Made by a program: the position numbers and the translations under genes. The notes under the pieces were generated by a model, which saw nothing but the letters and a program-made list of their open reading frames with translations, was not told the origin of the DNA and did not search any database. From Geothrix sp. PMB-07 (GTDB lineage: Bacteria > Acidobacteriota > Holophagae > Holophagales > Holophagaceae), in NCBI RefSeq assembly GCF_030758935.1, contig NZ_CP132333.1, forward strand, positions 1,302,992-1,366,991: DNA of 64,000 nt. Reading direction: 5' to 3'. Shown here piece after piece: positions 31,525-41,056 of the stretch; position 1 is the stretch's first letter; every line of letters starts with the position of its first letter.

Positions 31525-33012
31525 TTATGGCTCGAATGCCGAGGGCGGAAAGGTGCCTTCGAGCACCGCCTGCCGTTCACGGATGTTCCGCCGCAGCATG
31601 GGCCAGCGGGGATGCTTCCGGACCTTCTCCAGAAAGGGAGAGGCCTCGTACCAGGCGGCGCAGCTGAAGCCCTGCACGAAGGCGCGGGTGGCGCAGTCGA
31701 TGCCGCGGTCGGAGTCGCCCAGCAGCGAATAGGCCTCGGCCTCCTTGAAGGTCCACTCGCCATCGGGGATGTGCAGCTTGCCGCGGACCTCGTCGATCTC
31801 ACGCAGTTCGAGCAGCCCCTGATTGGGCCGGCCCTCCAGATAGGCCCGGTAGACGCGGCAGAGATCGCGGAAGGGGGTCGGGGCCATGGCGGGCTCGCTC
31901 CCGGTGCGAAGGAACCCCAGCGCCAGTTTGGGTTCGCCCTGCAACATCGCGAAGTAGCCTTTGTAGAACAGGATGTTGGCGTCCTGGCGCAGCGACCCGG
32001 CCCGGGCCAGCTCTTTGCCGAAGGCCTCCTGGTCACCCAGGTAGAGGTAGGTCGTTTCTGCGAACCAGGCCGAGGGCGAGGCCAGAGGGCCCAGCAGCGC
32101 AGCCCGGCGGACCAGGGCCTGCTTGGCGCCCTCCAGCAGTCCGGAGGTGCGCCCGGCGTAGGCCATTCCCAAATACAGATCCGGGATGCCGGGGCGCAGG
32201 TGGATGGCCTGTTTCAACTGCTCCAGGGCCAGGTTCTGGTTTCCAGTGTCGGTGAGCATCATGGACCAGAGGAAAGTGCCCCTGGGGTGGCCGGGTACCA
32301 GGGCCTCGGCTTTCTGGAACGCACGATGGGTGCGGGAGTTCAGGCCGATGCCAGCCTGTTCTGGGTTGACCCAGAGGCTGCGGTACAGGTGATCCCCCAG
32401 GGCTGTCCAGGCCGTGGCACAGCGGGGCTCCTCCTGGGCCAGCCGCTGGGAGAGGGCCAGGTGCTCGGTGGCGGTATGGTCGTCCCGGATGGAGAGGCCT
32501 TCCAGCAGCAGCCAAAACCGTTCTGGTGATCTCGGGATCAGGGAATCGAGCTGCCGGTACCGCTGACTCAGGGGCCAGTGACGTACGGCCTGGGCCATGG
32601 CGAGGGCCGGTTCCTGCGGGGGGATGTCCTCCTGATCCCAGGGCCGCCCGGACCTCATCCGCGCCACCGTGGTCCATTCCAGCCTCAGGGCCAGCCGAGT
32701 GCCCTCCCTGCGCCCACGGAAGCGGAGCAGACGGGTTTCCGGCAGGAGGCGCTGCATGTCGCCAGGGGATGGCAGTTCCGGAACATGGATGACGGCGGCC
32801 CCTGTCAGGACTTCCAGACAATCGGACAGCAGCGTTTCCATGCCCGCGCCCACCTCCTGTCCGGCGCTCTGGAGGGGGGAGGGGAGAAGCAGCACACGCT
32901 CAGCGGGAGCCGGCTTGGAATACCGCAGGAGGAGGGCTCCGATTCCCAGCGCGACGAGAATCGCGGACATCCAGATCCAGGTGAACCTCGGGGCCGGTCG
33001 GGAGGGGTGCAT
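31525..33012 (-). CDS. Membrane-anchored TPR protein of unknown function
   Basis: A 495-aa protein. One N-terminal span (~11-30, WIWMSAILVALGIGALLL) anchors it, followed by a ~120-residue domain (ERVLLLPSPLQSAGQEVGAG, METLLSDCLEVLTGAAVIHV) resembling the sugar- or adenylate-linked TolB-like N domain seen before TPR arrays. Helical TPR-like repeats occupy ~170-450 (CATAWTALGDHLYRSLWVNP, GNQNLALEQLKQAIHLRPGI, ANILFYKGYFAMLQGEPKLA, EWTFKEAEAYSLLGDSDRGI). It starts 5 bp after the ffh stop, an unusual insertion between ffh and rpsP. No defined role. Confidence 0.7.
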   Translation of the reverse strand: MHPSRPAPRFTWIWMSAILVALGIGALLLRYSKPAPAERVLLLPSPLQSAGQEVGAGMETLLSDCLEVLTGAAVIHVPELPSPGDMQRLLPETRLLRFRGRREGTRLALRLEWTTVARMRSGRPWDQEDIPPQEPALAMAQAVRHWPLSQRYRQLDSLIPRSPERFWLLLEGLSIRDDHTATEHLALSQRLAQEEPRCATAWTALGDHLYRSLWVNPEQAGIGLNSRTHRAFQKAEALVPGHPRGTFLWSMMLTDTGNQNLALEQLKQAIHLRPGIPDLYLGMAYAGRTSGLLEGAKQALVRRAALLGPLASPSAWFAETTYLYLGDQEAFGKELARAGSLRQDANILFYKGYFAMLQGEPKLALGFLRTGSEPAMAPTPFRDLCRVYRAYLEGRPNQGLLELREIDEVRGKLHIPDGEWTFKEAEAYSLLGDSDRGIDCATRAFVQGFSCAAWYEASPFLEKVRKHPRWPMLRRNIRERQAVLEGTFPPSAFEP

Positions 33013-33017
33013 GGAGC

Positions 33018-34376
33018 CTAGAAGGGCAGGTTGGGATTGCCACCCATTTTGGCCATGCGCTGCATGCGGGCCATGAATTTGGGGTCGTTGAACTGGCCCA
33101 TCATCTTCTTTGTTTCAGCGAACTGCTTGAGCAGCTGGTTGATCTCGCTGACGGGGCGGCCAGAACCCGCAGCGATGCGGCGCTTGCGCTTGCCATCCAG
33201 CAGGTTGTGGTTGGCCCGTTCTGCGGGGGTCATGGAATTGATGATGGCTTCCAGATGCTTGATGCGCTTGTCCGTGGCCACCGTGGCGAGCTGATCCTTG
33301 ATCTGGCCCATGCCCGGCAGCATGCCCAGGATCTTATTCATGGAGCCCAGCTTCTGCACCTGCTGGAACTGCTTGCGCATGTCCTCCAGTGTGAATTGGT
33401 TCTTGGCCAGGCGCTTGGCCATGACCTCGGCTTCCTTCTCGTCGATTTTGTCTTTCGCGTGCTCGATGAGGCTCAGCACGTCGCCCATGCCCAGGATGCG
33501 CTGGGCCATGCGGTCGGGATGGAAGCGCTGGAAGTCCTCCAGCTTTTCGCCCTCGCCCACGAACTTCAGGGGCTGGCCCGTGGCCTGCTTGATGCTGAAG
33601 GCCGCGCCGCCGCGGGTATCGCCGTCGGTCTTGGTGAGCACCACGCCGGTGATGCCCAGCTTCTCATGGAAGGCCGTCGCGCTGCGGACCGCATCCTGGC
33701 CCGTCATGGCGTCGGCCACGAAGAGGATTTCATCGGGCGAGGTGGTCGCCTTGATACGGGCCAGCTCTTCCATCAGGCCTTCATCGAGGTGCAGGCGGCC
33801 GGCGGTGTCGAGCACCACCACATCCCAGCCCTTGACCTTCGCCTCGGCGAGTGCCGCGGCGCAGATGGCCACGGGATCCTTCTCTTCGGTGCGGAAGGAC
33901 GGCACGCCGGCATCCTTGGCCACCACGTGCAGCTGCTCGATGGCCGCGGGGCGGTAGACGTCCGCGGGCACCAGCAGGGGGGAGCGGCCCAGCTTCTTGA
34001 GGAACACCGCCAGCTTGCCGCAGCTGGTGGTCTTGCCCGCGCCCTGGAGGCCCACCATCATCACCACGGTGGGCGGCTTCGAGGCGAAGGCGATGGGGTG
34101 CTCGGGCGCCTGCCCGCCCATGATCTCCACCAGTTCCTTGTGGACGATGTCGATGAACGCCTGGGTGGGGTTGAGGCCCTGCATGACCTCGGTACCCAGC
34201 GCCTTCTCCTTCACCCGCTGCAGGAAGGTGCGGGCTACGCTCACATGGACGTCGGCCTCCAGCAGGGCCATGCGCACTTCGCGGAGCACTGCTTCGAGGT
34301 TGGATTCCGTCAGCTTGGATTGGCCCCGGAGGGCCTTCATGGCCTGGCTGAGTTTCTGGGTAAGGCTGTCGAACAT
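33018..34376 (-). CDS. ffh: Signal recognition particle protein Ffh
   Basis: A 452-aa GTPase that binds 4.5S RNA and signal sequences for co-translational membrane targeting. The NG domain has the P-loop GLQGAGKTT (residues 109-117), DTAGRLHLDEGLMEEL and TKTDGDTRGGAA. The M domain has the family pattern GMGDVLSLIEHAKDKIDEKE and a C-terminal helix with RMQRMAKMGG. Length is typical. No SRP RNA gene was found nearby. Confidence 0.97.
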   Translation of the reverse strand: MFDSLTQKLSQAMKALRGQSKLTESNLEAVLREVRMALLEADVHVSVARTFLQRVKEKALGTEVMQGLNPTQAFIDIVHKELVEIMGGQAPEHPIAFASKPPTVVMMVGLQGAGKTTSCGKLAVFLKKLGRSPLLVPADVYRPAAIEQLHVVAKDAGVPSFRTEEKDPVAICAAALAEAKVKGWDVVVLDTAGRLHLDEGLMEELARIKATTSPDEILFVADAMTGQDAVRSATAFHEKLGITGVVLTKTDGDTRGGAAFSIKQATGQPLKFVGEGEKLEDFQRFHPDRMAQRILGMGDVLSLIEHAKDKIDEKEAEVMAKRLAKNQFTLEDMRKQFQQVQKLGSMNKILGMLPGMGQIKDQLATVATDKRIKHLEAIINSMTPAERANHNLLDGKRKRRIAAGSGRPVSEINQLLKQFAETKKMMGQFNDPKFMARMQRMAKMGGNPNLPF

Positions 34377-34791
34377 GGGACCCCGGCTTGGACCAAAAGC
34401 CCATTCTACCGGGCTAGGAGCCTGTCCAAGTCATCGATAGGGGCTGCATTGACGACAAAGGGCCTCCAGGCACGGAGGCGGGCGCAGGGCGGTGCGGGCA
34501 CACCGTTCAAGCACGCCGACAAAGCATGGGGGCCCTTTGCCGCCAACCCTCCGGGCTGGGGCGGCAGCCGTCGGGATGCGGCGTCAGGCTCCTCGACCTT
34601 GGAACCGCCAGATTTCAGTTCGTCTCGCGTATCGGCGAAGCCGATACCGAGAAGGCCTTCGTCGTCTTCCTGGCCTCCCTCGGCTGGCGCCCCAGTGCAG
34701 CCCCCACCCATGACTTGGAAAGGCTCCCGGCCCTTTCTCCTGTCTGGAAAGGGAAGCTGGGGCATAATCCTGACCACCGGAGTCGGAATTC
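34377..34791. other. Intergenic region upstream of ffh, no gene seen
   Basis: 415 bp between the divergent ffh and DUF255 genes. Open frames on both strands lack ribosome binding sites and plausible composition. It contains a perfect hairpin (GTATCGGC, loop GAA, GCCGATAC at 34629-34647). It presumably holds promoters for both genes, but none stands out. Confidence 0.5.
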
Positions 34792-36801
34792 ATGACCAAC
34801 CATTTGGCCCACAGCCTCAGCCCCTACCTGCTTCAGCACGCGCACAACCCTGTGGATTGGCACCCCTGGGGCGAAGAGGCCCTCGCCAAAGCCAAGGCGG
34901 AGCAGAAGCCCATCTTCCTCAGCATCGGTTACAGCGCCTGTCACTGGTGCCATGTCATGGAGCGCGAGAGCTTCGAGAATTTCGCCGTGGCCGAGGTGTT
35001 GAACCGCCACTTCGTGAGCATCAAGGTCGACCGGGAGGAGCGGCCCGATCTGGACGACCTCTACATGGATGCCGTGCAAACCCTCACAGGGCGCGGCGGC
35101 TGGCCCATGAGCGTGTGGCTCACGCCGGACCTGGAGCCTTTTTATGGCGGCACCTACTTCCCGCCGGAACCGCGGGGGGGCATGCCCGGCTTCGTGCCTT
35201 TGCTGACGCGCATCGCGGAGCTTTGGGAAAGGGATCGGGCTGGATTATTGGACCAGGCCAACCAGCTCACCGCTGAACTGCGGAAGCAGGCCGAAGTGGA
35301 AGCGGGTCGCCAGGTTCCCGAAGCCCCCCTGTTCGAGGCAGTCCTGGCCCAGTTGCGACGCAGCTTCGATGCCCGTTGGGGCGGCTTTGGTGGTGCGCCG
35401 AAATTCCCCCAGCACATGGCCATTGAATTGATCCTGGCCCGGGGCACTGCGCAGGACCAGGCCATGGCCATCCGCACCCTCGACGCCATGTGGGAGGGCG
35501 GCATGTACGACCACTTGGGCGGCGGCTTCGCCCGCTACAGCGTGGACGGCCAATGGCTGGTGCCCCACTTCGAGAAGATGCTTTACGACAACGCGCAGCT
35601 GGCCTGCTGCTACTTGGCGGCCTACCAGGCCACGGGTGAGGAACGCTACGCCCAGGTCGCTCGCGAAACCCTCGACTACCTGCTGCGCGACCTGGGCGAT
35701 GCCGGGGGCGGCTTCCATTCCAGCGAGGATGCCGACAGTGAAGGCGAAGAGGGGAAGTTCTACGTCTTCACTCCCGCCGATGTCCAAGAAGCCCTGGGAG
35801 AAGCCGATGCGGCGCGGTTCTGCCGCGCCTACGGCATCAGCGAGGGGGGCAACTTCGAGCATGGACAGAGCGTGGTCCATCGCTTCTCCTGCCCCGAAGG
35901 CGCTGCCCTGGCGCCGGGGGACGACCGTGCGTTGCGAGAGGCGTTGAGGCTCTGGCGCAATCGCCGGGTAAGGCCCGGCAAGGATGACAAGGTGCTGGCT
36001 TCCTGGAACGGGCTGGCCCTCTCCGCCATGGCCCGGGGTTTCCAGGTGCTGGGCGACACCCGCTACCTAGAGGCGGCCCAGGCCTGCGCAGCCTTCCTGC
36101 GCCGGGAACTCTGGCAGGGCGGTCGGTTGTTACGGGTCTGGCGCCAGGGCCGAGCTCACACCGAGGGCTTTCTGGAGGATCACGCGGCCGTGCTGGAGGG
36201 TTTGGTGGACCTTTTCGAATCGGACTTCGATGCGACGTGGCTCAACTGGGCAGAAGCCCTGGGCGAGGCCCTGCTGGCGCGCTTCCACGATGCGGCGGAG
36301 GGCGGCTTCTTCAGCACGGAGGCCCATCAGGGGGACCTGCTCTTCCGGTTGAAGCCGGGCTTCGACAACGCCATTCCCAGTGGCAACACCCTGGCGGCCC
36401 GCGGCTTGCTGCGGTTGTCCCGCCACTTGGAGCGGGAGGATTTCCGGGTGGCCGGCGAAGGCGCCCTGCGTTGCTTTGGTCCCTGGATGGAGCGGGCACC
36501 GCGGGCCTTCCTGGGGATGCTGAATGCCCTGGATCTGCTCTTGCGCGAGCGGCTGGACGTGGCCCTCTCAGGCCAGCCCACGGACCCGGCCATTCGCGAG
36601 ATGCTGAATGAGGTGCATCGGCGCTTCCTGCCGGGCCGGGTCCTGTCTGTGTCCGCCGATCAGTTGCTTCCTTTGCACGAAGGGCGGGGCGCCACCGGCA
36701 AGGTCATGGCCTTCGTGTGTCGCGGCAACGCCTGCGCGCCGCCGGTAACCTCTGCTTCCGCGCTGGCAGCATTGCTTCAGGTGAATGCCGCGACAGTGTG
36801 A
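34792..36801 (+). CDS. DUF255 thioredoxin-domain protein (YyaL/SSP411 family)
   Basis: A 669-aa protein. The N-terminal thioredoxin-like domain has [20 protein letters not shown] and [20 protein letters not shown], with CxxC at Cys50/Cys53, then [20 protein letters not shown]. The rest is an (alpha/alpha)6 barrel as in N-acylglucosamine epimerase-like enzymes: [51 protein letters not shown]. The architecture matches human SPATA20 and B. subtilis YyaL. The biochemical activity of the family is uncertain. Confidence 0.93.
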   Translation: MTNHLAHSLSPYLLQHAHNPVDWHPWGEEALAKAKAEQKPIFLSIGYSACHWCHVMERESFENFAVAEVLNRHFVSIKVDREERPDLDDLYMDAVQTLTGRGGWPMSVWLTPDLEPFYGGTYFPPEPRGGMPGFVPLLTRIAELWERDRAGLLDQANQLTAELRKQAEVEAGRQVPEAPLFEAVLAQLRRSFDARWGGFGGAPKFPQHMAIELILARGTAQDQAMAIRTLDAMWEGGMYDHLGGGFARYSVDGQWLVPHFEKMLYDNAQLACCYLAAYQATGEERYAQVARETLDYLLRDLGDAGGGFHSSEDADSEGEEGKFYVFTPADVQEALGEADAARFCRAYGISEGGNFEHGQSVVHRFSCPEGAALAPGDDRALREALRLWRNRRVRPGKDDKVLASWNGLALSAMARGFQVLGDTRYLEAAQACAAFLRRELWQGGRLLRVWRQGRAHTEGFLEDHAAVLEGLVDLFESDFDATWLNWAEALGEALLARFHDAAEGGFFSTEAHQGDLLFRLKPGFDNAIPSGNTLAARGLLRLSRHLEREDFRVAGEGALRCFGPWMERAPRAFLGMLNALDLLLRERLDVALSGQPTDPAIREMLNEVHRRFLPGRVLSVSADQLLPLHEGRGATGKVMAFVCRGNACAPPVTSASALAALLQVNAATV

Positions 36802-36911
36802 TCCATTCGTTGTCGTGACGTGAGTAAACTGATCCCGAACGCGTGCCGAAGGGATGTTGGAACCTGCCTGGGATTCCACCCACGAATGACGCGGCAGGTA
36901 AGGGAGCGGCC

Positions 36912-38633
36912 ATGAAGACGTTTGGGTTCAAGATCGACCCATTGACCGGCGAGGACTACTACGAGGTCTACATCCGCGGCCGCCAGCTGCTGAACGATTC
37001 ACACCTGAACAAGGCCTCGGCCTTCCAGAAGGAGGAACGGCTCAGCCTCGGCATTGACGGGATGCTGAGATCGGGCGTGTCCACGCTGGACTCGCAGGCC
37101 GACCGGGCCTATGAGGCCTTCCTCCGCAAGCCCGATGACCTCGAGAAATACATCTACTTGGCCGGGCTCCAGGACCGCAACGAGACGCTGTTCTACCGGC
37201 TGCTGCTGGATCACCTCGAAGAAATGGTGCCCATCGTCTACACGCCCACCGTGGGCCAGGCCTGCCTCCAGATGAGCCACATCCAGCGGCGCTACCGGGG
37301 CATCTACATCACGCCCGATAACATCGCCAACATCGATCAGATCTTCCAGAGCCTTTCCCAACCCCAGGTGAACCTCATCGTGGTCACCGACGGTGAGCGC
37401 ATCCTGGGCCTGGGCGATCTGGGCTCCGATGGCATGGGCATTCCCGTGGGCAAGGTGAGCCTCTATGTGGCCGCTGGCGGTGTGCATCCCGCGGTGTGCC
37501 TGCCCATGTGCCTCGATGTGGGCACCAACAACCCCCGCCTGCTGGAAGACCCTCTGTACCTGGGCATCCGCAAGCCCCGCCTGCGCGGCGCCGAATACGA
37601 GGAACTGGTGGAGAAGTTCATCCTGGGCGTGAAGCGCAATTTCCCGGGGGCGCTGCTGCAGTGGGAGGATTTCGCCAAGCAGACCGCCTTCAAGAACCTC
37701 GACCGCTACCGTGAGCGGATCCTCTCCTTCAACGACGACATCCAGGGCACAGGCTCCACCGCGCTGGCGGCCCTGATGACCGCCATGCGCATCAAGCAGA
37801 GCCGGTTCCAGGACGAGCGCTACGTCATCGTGGGCATGGGTCAGGCGGGCACGGGCATCGCCATGAACATCCGCACGATGCTGCTGGAGGAGGGCCTGTC
37901 CGACGAGGAAGCGCGCAAGCGCATCTTTGCCGTGGACATGCAGGGCCTGCTGCTGGAGGGGGATCCCCTGCTCGAAGGCCCCCAGGAGCCCCTGGCCCAG
38001 CGCCGGGCCTGGGTGGAGGGCTGGCAGTTGGACGACGCCACCCGCATCGGCCTGCAGGACGTGGTCCGCAACGCCCATCCCACCGTGCTCATCGGCGTCA
38101 CGGCCCAGCCGGGGCTCTTCAGCGAGGCCATCCTGGCGGAAACCGCCAAGCACTCGGCGCGGCCCATCGTCTTGGCCCTGTCCAACCCCACCCACAAATG
38201 CGAGTGCTCACCCGAGGCTGTGTGGAAGGCCACGGATGGCAAGGGCCTGGTGGCCACGGGCAGCCCCTTCGAGCCCATGGACTGGAAGGGCCGCACCCTG
38301 CAGGCTTCCCAGTGCAACAACATGTACATCTTCCCGGGGGTGGGCCTCGGCGCCCTCGTCTGCAAGGCCAGCCGTGTCACGGATGGCATGTTCCTGGCTG
38401 CGAGCCGGGCCATCAGCGCCTTCGTGACTCCCGAGCAGGAAGCCATGGGGCTCCTGCTGCCCGAGATGAAGGACATCCGCCAGGTCTCGGCCTCTGTGGC
38501 CAAGGCCGTGGGCATCGAGGCCCGTGATGCGGGTCTGGGCCGCCTGTTGGATGATGACCAGCTGGAAGCTGTGGTGGCCAAGGCTCAGTGGAGACCCGCC
38601 TACGCCTCCTATCGACCCGGGGTTCCCCGCTAG
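36912..38633 (+). CDS. maeA: NAD-dependent malic enzyme (oxaloacetate-decarboxylating)
   Basis: A 573-aa enzyme converting malate to pyruvate and CO2. The N-terminal domain has RNETLFYRLLLDHLEEMVPI and VYTPTVGQACLQMSHIQRRY. The metal and substrate region has ILSFNDDIQGTGSTALAAL, and the Rossmann motif is VIVGMGQAGTGIAMNI. SNPTHKCECSPEAVW and the SQCNNMYIFPGVGLGAL motif are also standard. Length matches the ~565-aa E. coli SfcA/eukaryotic-type group. GGGAG precedes the ATG at 36912; the in-frame ATG at 36843 has no such support. Confidence 0.94.
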   Translation: MKTFGFKIDPLTGEDYYEVYIRGRQLLNDSHLNKASAFQKEERLSLGIDGMLRSGVSTLDSQADRAYEAFLRKPDDLEKYIYLAGLQDRNETLFYRLLLDHLEEMVPIVYTPTVGQACLQMSHIQRRYRGIYITPDNIANIDQIFQSLSQPQVNLIVVTDGERILGLGDLGSDGMGIPVGKVSLYVAAGGVHPAVCLPMCLDVGTNNPRLLEDPLYLGIRKPRLRGAEYEELVEKFILGVKRNFPGALLQWEDFAKQTAFKNLDRYRERILSFNDDIQGTGSTALAALMTAMRIKQSRFQDERYVIVGMGQAGTGIAMNIRTMLLEEGLSDEEARKRIFAVDMQGLLLEGDPLLEGPQEPLAQRRAWVEGWQLDDATRIGLQDVVRNAHPTVLIGVTAQPGLFSEAILAETAKHSARPIVLALSNPTHKCECSPEAVWKATDGKGLVATGSPFEPMDWKGRTLQASQCNNMYIFPGVGLGALVCKASRVTDGMFLAASRAISAFVTPEQEAMGLLLPEMKDIRQVSASVAKAVGIEARDAGLGRLLDDDQLEAVVAKAQWRPAYASYRPGVPR

Positions 38634-38772
38634 GGATGGATTCGCCCTTTTTCTCCTTGTGAGTGGGCTCCCGGAGCCTAGCCTGGGGAGTGGGAAGAGT
38701 GTCTCTTCCTCCCGCGGGGCGACCGTTTTCGCCAGCCCCTTCCGGCCCGAACCTGTTGTGGCCGAGACTTCT

Positions 38773-38800
38773 GGGCACCCTTCGGGGTGCCCTTTGTTGT
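38773..38800 (+). terminator. Intrinsic terminator upstream of the BlaI-like gene
   Basis: GGGCACCC, TTCG, GGGTGCCC and then TTTGTTGTT: an 8-bp GC-rich stem with a stable tetraloop and T-rich tail, 140 bp after the malic enzyme stop. A second hairpin (GGAAGAG...CTCTTCC) lies near 38692-38709. Confidence 0.75.
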
Positions 38801-38832
38801 TCGGGCGGAAACTTGGCTTGAAGAAATTCAAG

Positions 38833-38879
38833 TTGACAGGTCGAAATATCTACACAATATTGTCTACATCTTCTTGTGT
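38833..38879 (+). promoter_or_regulatory. Promoter and BlaI/MecI-type operator of the blaI-M56 operon
   Basis: TTGACA (38833-38838), a 17-bp spacer and AATATT (38856-38861) form a sigma-70-like promoter. The -10 hexamer lies within the dyad TACACAATATTGTCTA (38851-38866; central ten bases perfect). A second arrangement, CTACA...TGTAG, follows to 38881. TACA/TGTA half-sites are the BlaI/MecI operator core, so autoregulation by the adjacent repressor is likely. Confidence 0.7.
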
Positions 38880-38889
38880 AGGAACTCCC

Positions 38890-39264
38890 GTGACCCGTCT
38901 CCAGAAGCCCACCGAGGTTGAACTGAAATTCCTCCGCATCCTTTGGGAGCTGGGACCAGCCACGGTCAAGGATGTCCACGTCCATCTGAACCACCGTGAG
39001 GACTACGCCTACACCGGAGTGCTCCGCATGCTTCAGGTGATGTTGGAAAAGGGGCTGGTGACCCGCGATGAAAGCGCACGAAGCCATGTCTACGCGGCAG
39101 CCCACAGCCGAACGGCCATGGAGGGCGGCCTGGTGGCCGACCTGACCGAGCGGCTCTTTGGAGGTTCCGCCGCCGATCTGGTGCTGGCAGCGCTGCGCTC
39201 CGGGAAGGTCAGCGCGGAGGAGAAGGCCCGCATCCGCGCGGCGCTGGGGAAGGAGAAGCCGTGA
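38890..39264 (+). CDS. BlaI/MecI/CopY family transcriptional repressor
   Basis: A 124-aa winged-helix repressor. The start is GTG at 38890 (VTRLQKPTEVELKFLRILWE). LGPATVKDVHVHL, then YAYTGVLRMLQVMLEKGLVT is the BlaI DNA-binding domain, including the conserved ...T.L..L..KG.v. The C-terminal dimerisation tail has LTERLFGGSAADLVLAALRS. It overlaps the M56 peptidase gene by 4 bp (GTGA). BlaI proteins are inactivated when a BlaR1-type M56 protease is activated; the neighbour supplies such a protein. Confidence 0.92.
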   Translation: MTRLQKPTEVELKFLRILWELGPATVKDVHVHLNHREDYAYTGVLRMLQVMLEKGLVTRDESARSHVYAAAHSRTAMEGGLVADLTERLFGGSAADLVLAALRSGKVSAEEKARIRAALGKEKP

Positions 39265-40997
39265 GCGCGCTTATCCAGCTTCTGGGCTGGGCGCTGCTGC
39301 ATGCCCTTTGGCAGGGCTGCCTCCTCGCCCTGCTGGCGGCCTTTTGCGGCCTCTTCCTGGTTGGCTCCCACCGGTACCGCCTGCATGGCTTGGTGCTGGG
39401 CCTCTGCCTGATCCTGCCCGCGGCCACGGCCTGGCATTTTCACCGACCTGCGCCCGCGGGCATGGGCGCGACGCTGCGGGAAGAAGCAGCGATCGACCTC
39501 CCGCAGCCCCGGCCGGAGCTGACTGGTGCCGTCGCCCGGCCGCTGCTGGAGCGGCTGGAGGCCTCCCTGCAGCCCCACCTGCCACGCCTGGTGGCCCTGT
39601 GGGCCGTGGGGGCAAGCCTCATGGCGCTGCGACTGGGCGGAGGCCTCGCCCTCAGTCTGCGCTGGAAGCGGCAGGGCAATCCGGCCCCAGGGGATTGGCA
39701 GGCGACGATGGATCGGCTGGCACGCCGCATGGGGCTGCGGCGGAAGGTCCCCCTGCTCTTGGCCAGAAAGGGGAATACGCCGTTCTCCCTGGGGCTGTGG
39801 AAGCCCGTGGTGCTGTTTCCGGCAGTTCTGTTCACCACCCTGCCGCCGGATCACCTGGAAGCGCTGCTGGCTCACGAACTGGCCCATGTGCACCGGCTGG
39901 ATTACCTCAGCAACCTCTTGCAGGGCGTGGTGGAGACCCTGCTTTTCTTTCACCCAGCGGTGTGGTGGCTTTCGGCCCGGATTCGCGTCGAGCGGGAAGA
40001 GCTGGCCGATGACCTCGCAGCCCGGAGCCTCGGAAATCCCCGGTGCCTGGCCCTGGCTCTGAATGCCTTGGATGACCTCCAGACTGACCTTTCCCGCCCT
40101 TTGTTTCCGGCCCTGGCGGCCCGAGGAGGACACTTGCTCCACCGCATCGAACGTCTGCTTTCCCCCAAGCCCTGGGCCGGATCTTCCTGGGGTTGGCTCT
40201 CCTTCCTGGTGATTCCCGGGCTGGTGTTGGCTTTGCGAGCCTCGATTCCCGAACAGCCACCCATCGCCGCACCCGCCGATCTGGTGGCGCAAATCGACGC
40301 CCTTGCGGCTCAGGAAGGCCTGGATCCCCAGCTGCTCCGCAGCATGGCCTGGGTGGAAAGCGGCTTCAATGCCAAGGCGAGAAGTTCCCAAGGGGCGATG
40401 GGGGTGTTGCAGGTGATGCCGCAGACGGCCCAGGCCCATGGGGCCAAGGATTTGAACGATCCGGCCCAGGTGATGGCCGCGGGCGCGAAATACTTGCGCT
40501 TCCTGTTGGACCGCTACCAGGGAGATCTTCAGAAGGCCGTGGCCGCCTACAACTGCGGCGAACAGGCCCTGGAGGAAGGACGCATCAGTGAGGAGGCCAC
40601 CCGCTACAGAGCCCTGGTGCTGGATGTATTCAAAGCGAAGGCCGTACAGCCAGAGGCGCCGCTTGGAGAGGGGGAGGTCCAGGGGTATCTGCGACGGGTT
40701 GGAGGGGACCTTCAGGTTCAGCTTCGCATCCGCCACCGTGGCAGCCTGATTGTGGACCTCTTGTCTGAGAACCATTCCCTTGGGGCAGTGCGCATTGGAA
40801 CCACGGATCCGGAAGGTGCCTCATCTGCAAGTGCCTGGGTGGAATCTCGGCCCAACATCCGGATTCAGGCCCCCAAGCCTGAGGGCCTGCTGAAGATCCG
40901 GGTGGAAGACGGCGGGGGCAGGAGGGGCGAGGTGGTGCTCCGGGCCGATGGGCCATGGAATACCTTTGACTTCCAAACGAAATGGACCAAACCCTAG
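39261..40997 (+). CDS. BlaR1-like M56 membrane peptidase fused to a lytic transglycosylase (SLT) domain
   Basis: A 578-aa fusion. N-terminal part: spans at ~5-34, ~42-58 and ~110-132, then the M56 zinc motif HELAH at 205-209, the second motif FHPAVWWLSARIRVEREELA with the likely glutamate ligand near 244-247, and a fourth span at ~308-328. The C-terminal, extracytoplasmic part (331-460) is a goose-lysozyme/SLT domain: LVAQIDALAAQEGLDPQLLR, AWVESGFN with catalytic Glu366, SSQGAMGVLQVMPQTA and VAAYNCGEQAL. About 110 beta-rich residues follow. In BlaR1 this position holds a penicillin-binding sensor. It is translated from GTG overlapping the BlaI-like gene. Confidence 0.9.
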   Translation: MSALIQLLGWALLHALWQGCLLALLAAFCGLFLVGSHRYRLHGLVLGLCLILPAATAWHFHRPAPAGMGATLREEAAIDLPQPRPELTGAVARPLLERLEASLQPHLPRLVALWAVGASLMALRLGGGLALSLRWKRQGNPAPGDWQATMDRLARRMGLRRKVPLLLARKGNTPFSLGLWKPVVLFPAVLFTTLPPDHLEALLAHELAHVHRLDYLSNLLQGVVETLLFFHPAVWWLSARIRVEREELADDLAARSLGNPRCLALALNALDDLQTDLSRPLFPALAARGGHLLHRIERLLSPKPWAGSSWGWLSFLVIPGLVLALRASIPEQPPIAAPADLVAQIDALAAQEGLDPQLLRSMAWVESGFNAKARSSQGAMGVLQVMPQTAQAHGAKDLNDPAQVMAAGAKYLRFLLDRYQGDLQKAVAAYNCGEQALEEGRISEEATRYRALVLDVFKAKAVQPEAPLGEGEVQGYLRRVGGDLQVQLRIRHRGSLIVDLLSENHSLGAVRIGTTDPEGASSASAWVESRPNIRIQAPKPEGLLKIRVEDGGGRRGEVVLRADGPWNTFDFQTKWTKP

Positions 40998-41010
40998 GTT
41001 GCTCCGTACG

Positions 41011-41042
41011 CAGAGAGGCCCGGCCAAGGCCGGGCCTCTCTG
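41011..41042. terminator. Strong bidirectional terminator
   Basis: CAGAGAGGCCCGGCC and GGCCGGGCCTCTCTG form a perfect 15-bp stem separated by only AA. It serves the M56 gene on the plus strand and the 66-aa gene on the minus strand. T tracts are short. Confidence 0.75.
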
Positions 41043-41056
41043 CATGCTGGAAAGAC

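Noticed and set aside
34406-34795. Short ORFs on both strands between ffh and the DUF255 gene
   Set aside because: No ribosome binding site, no recognisable domain, and proline/arginine-rich composition typical of noncoding GC-rich DNA. I also looked for a 4.5S RNA here and saw no conserved GGAAG/AGCAG loop.
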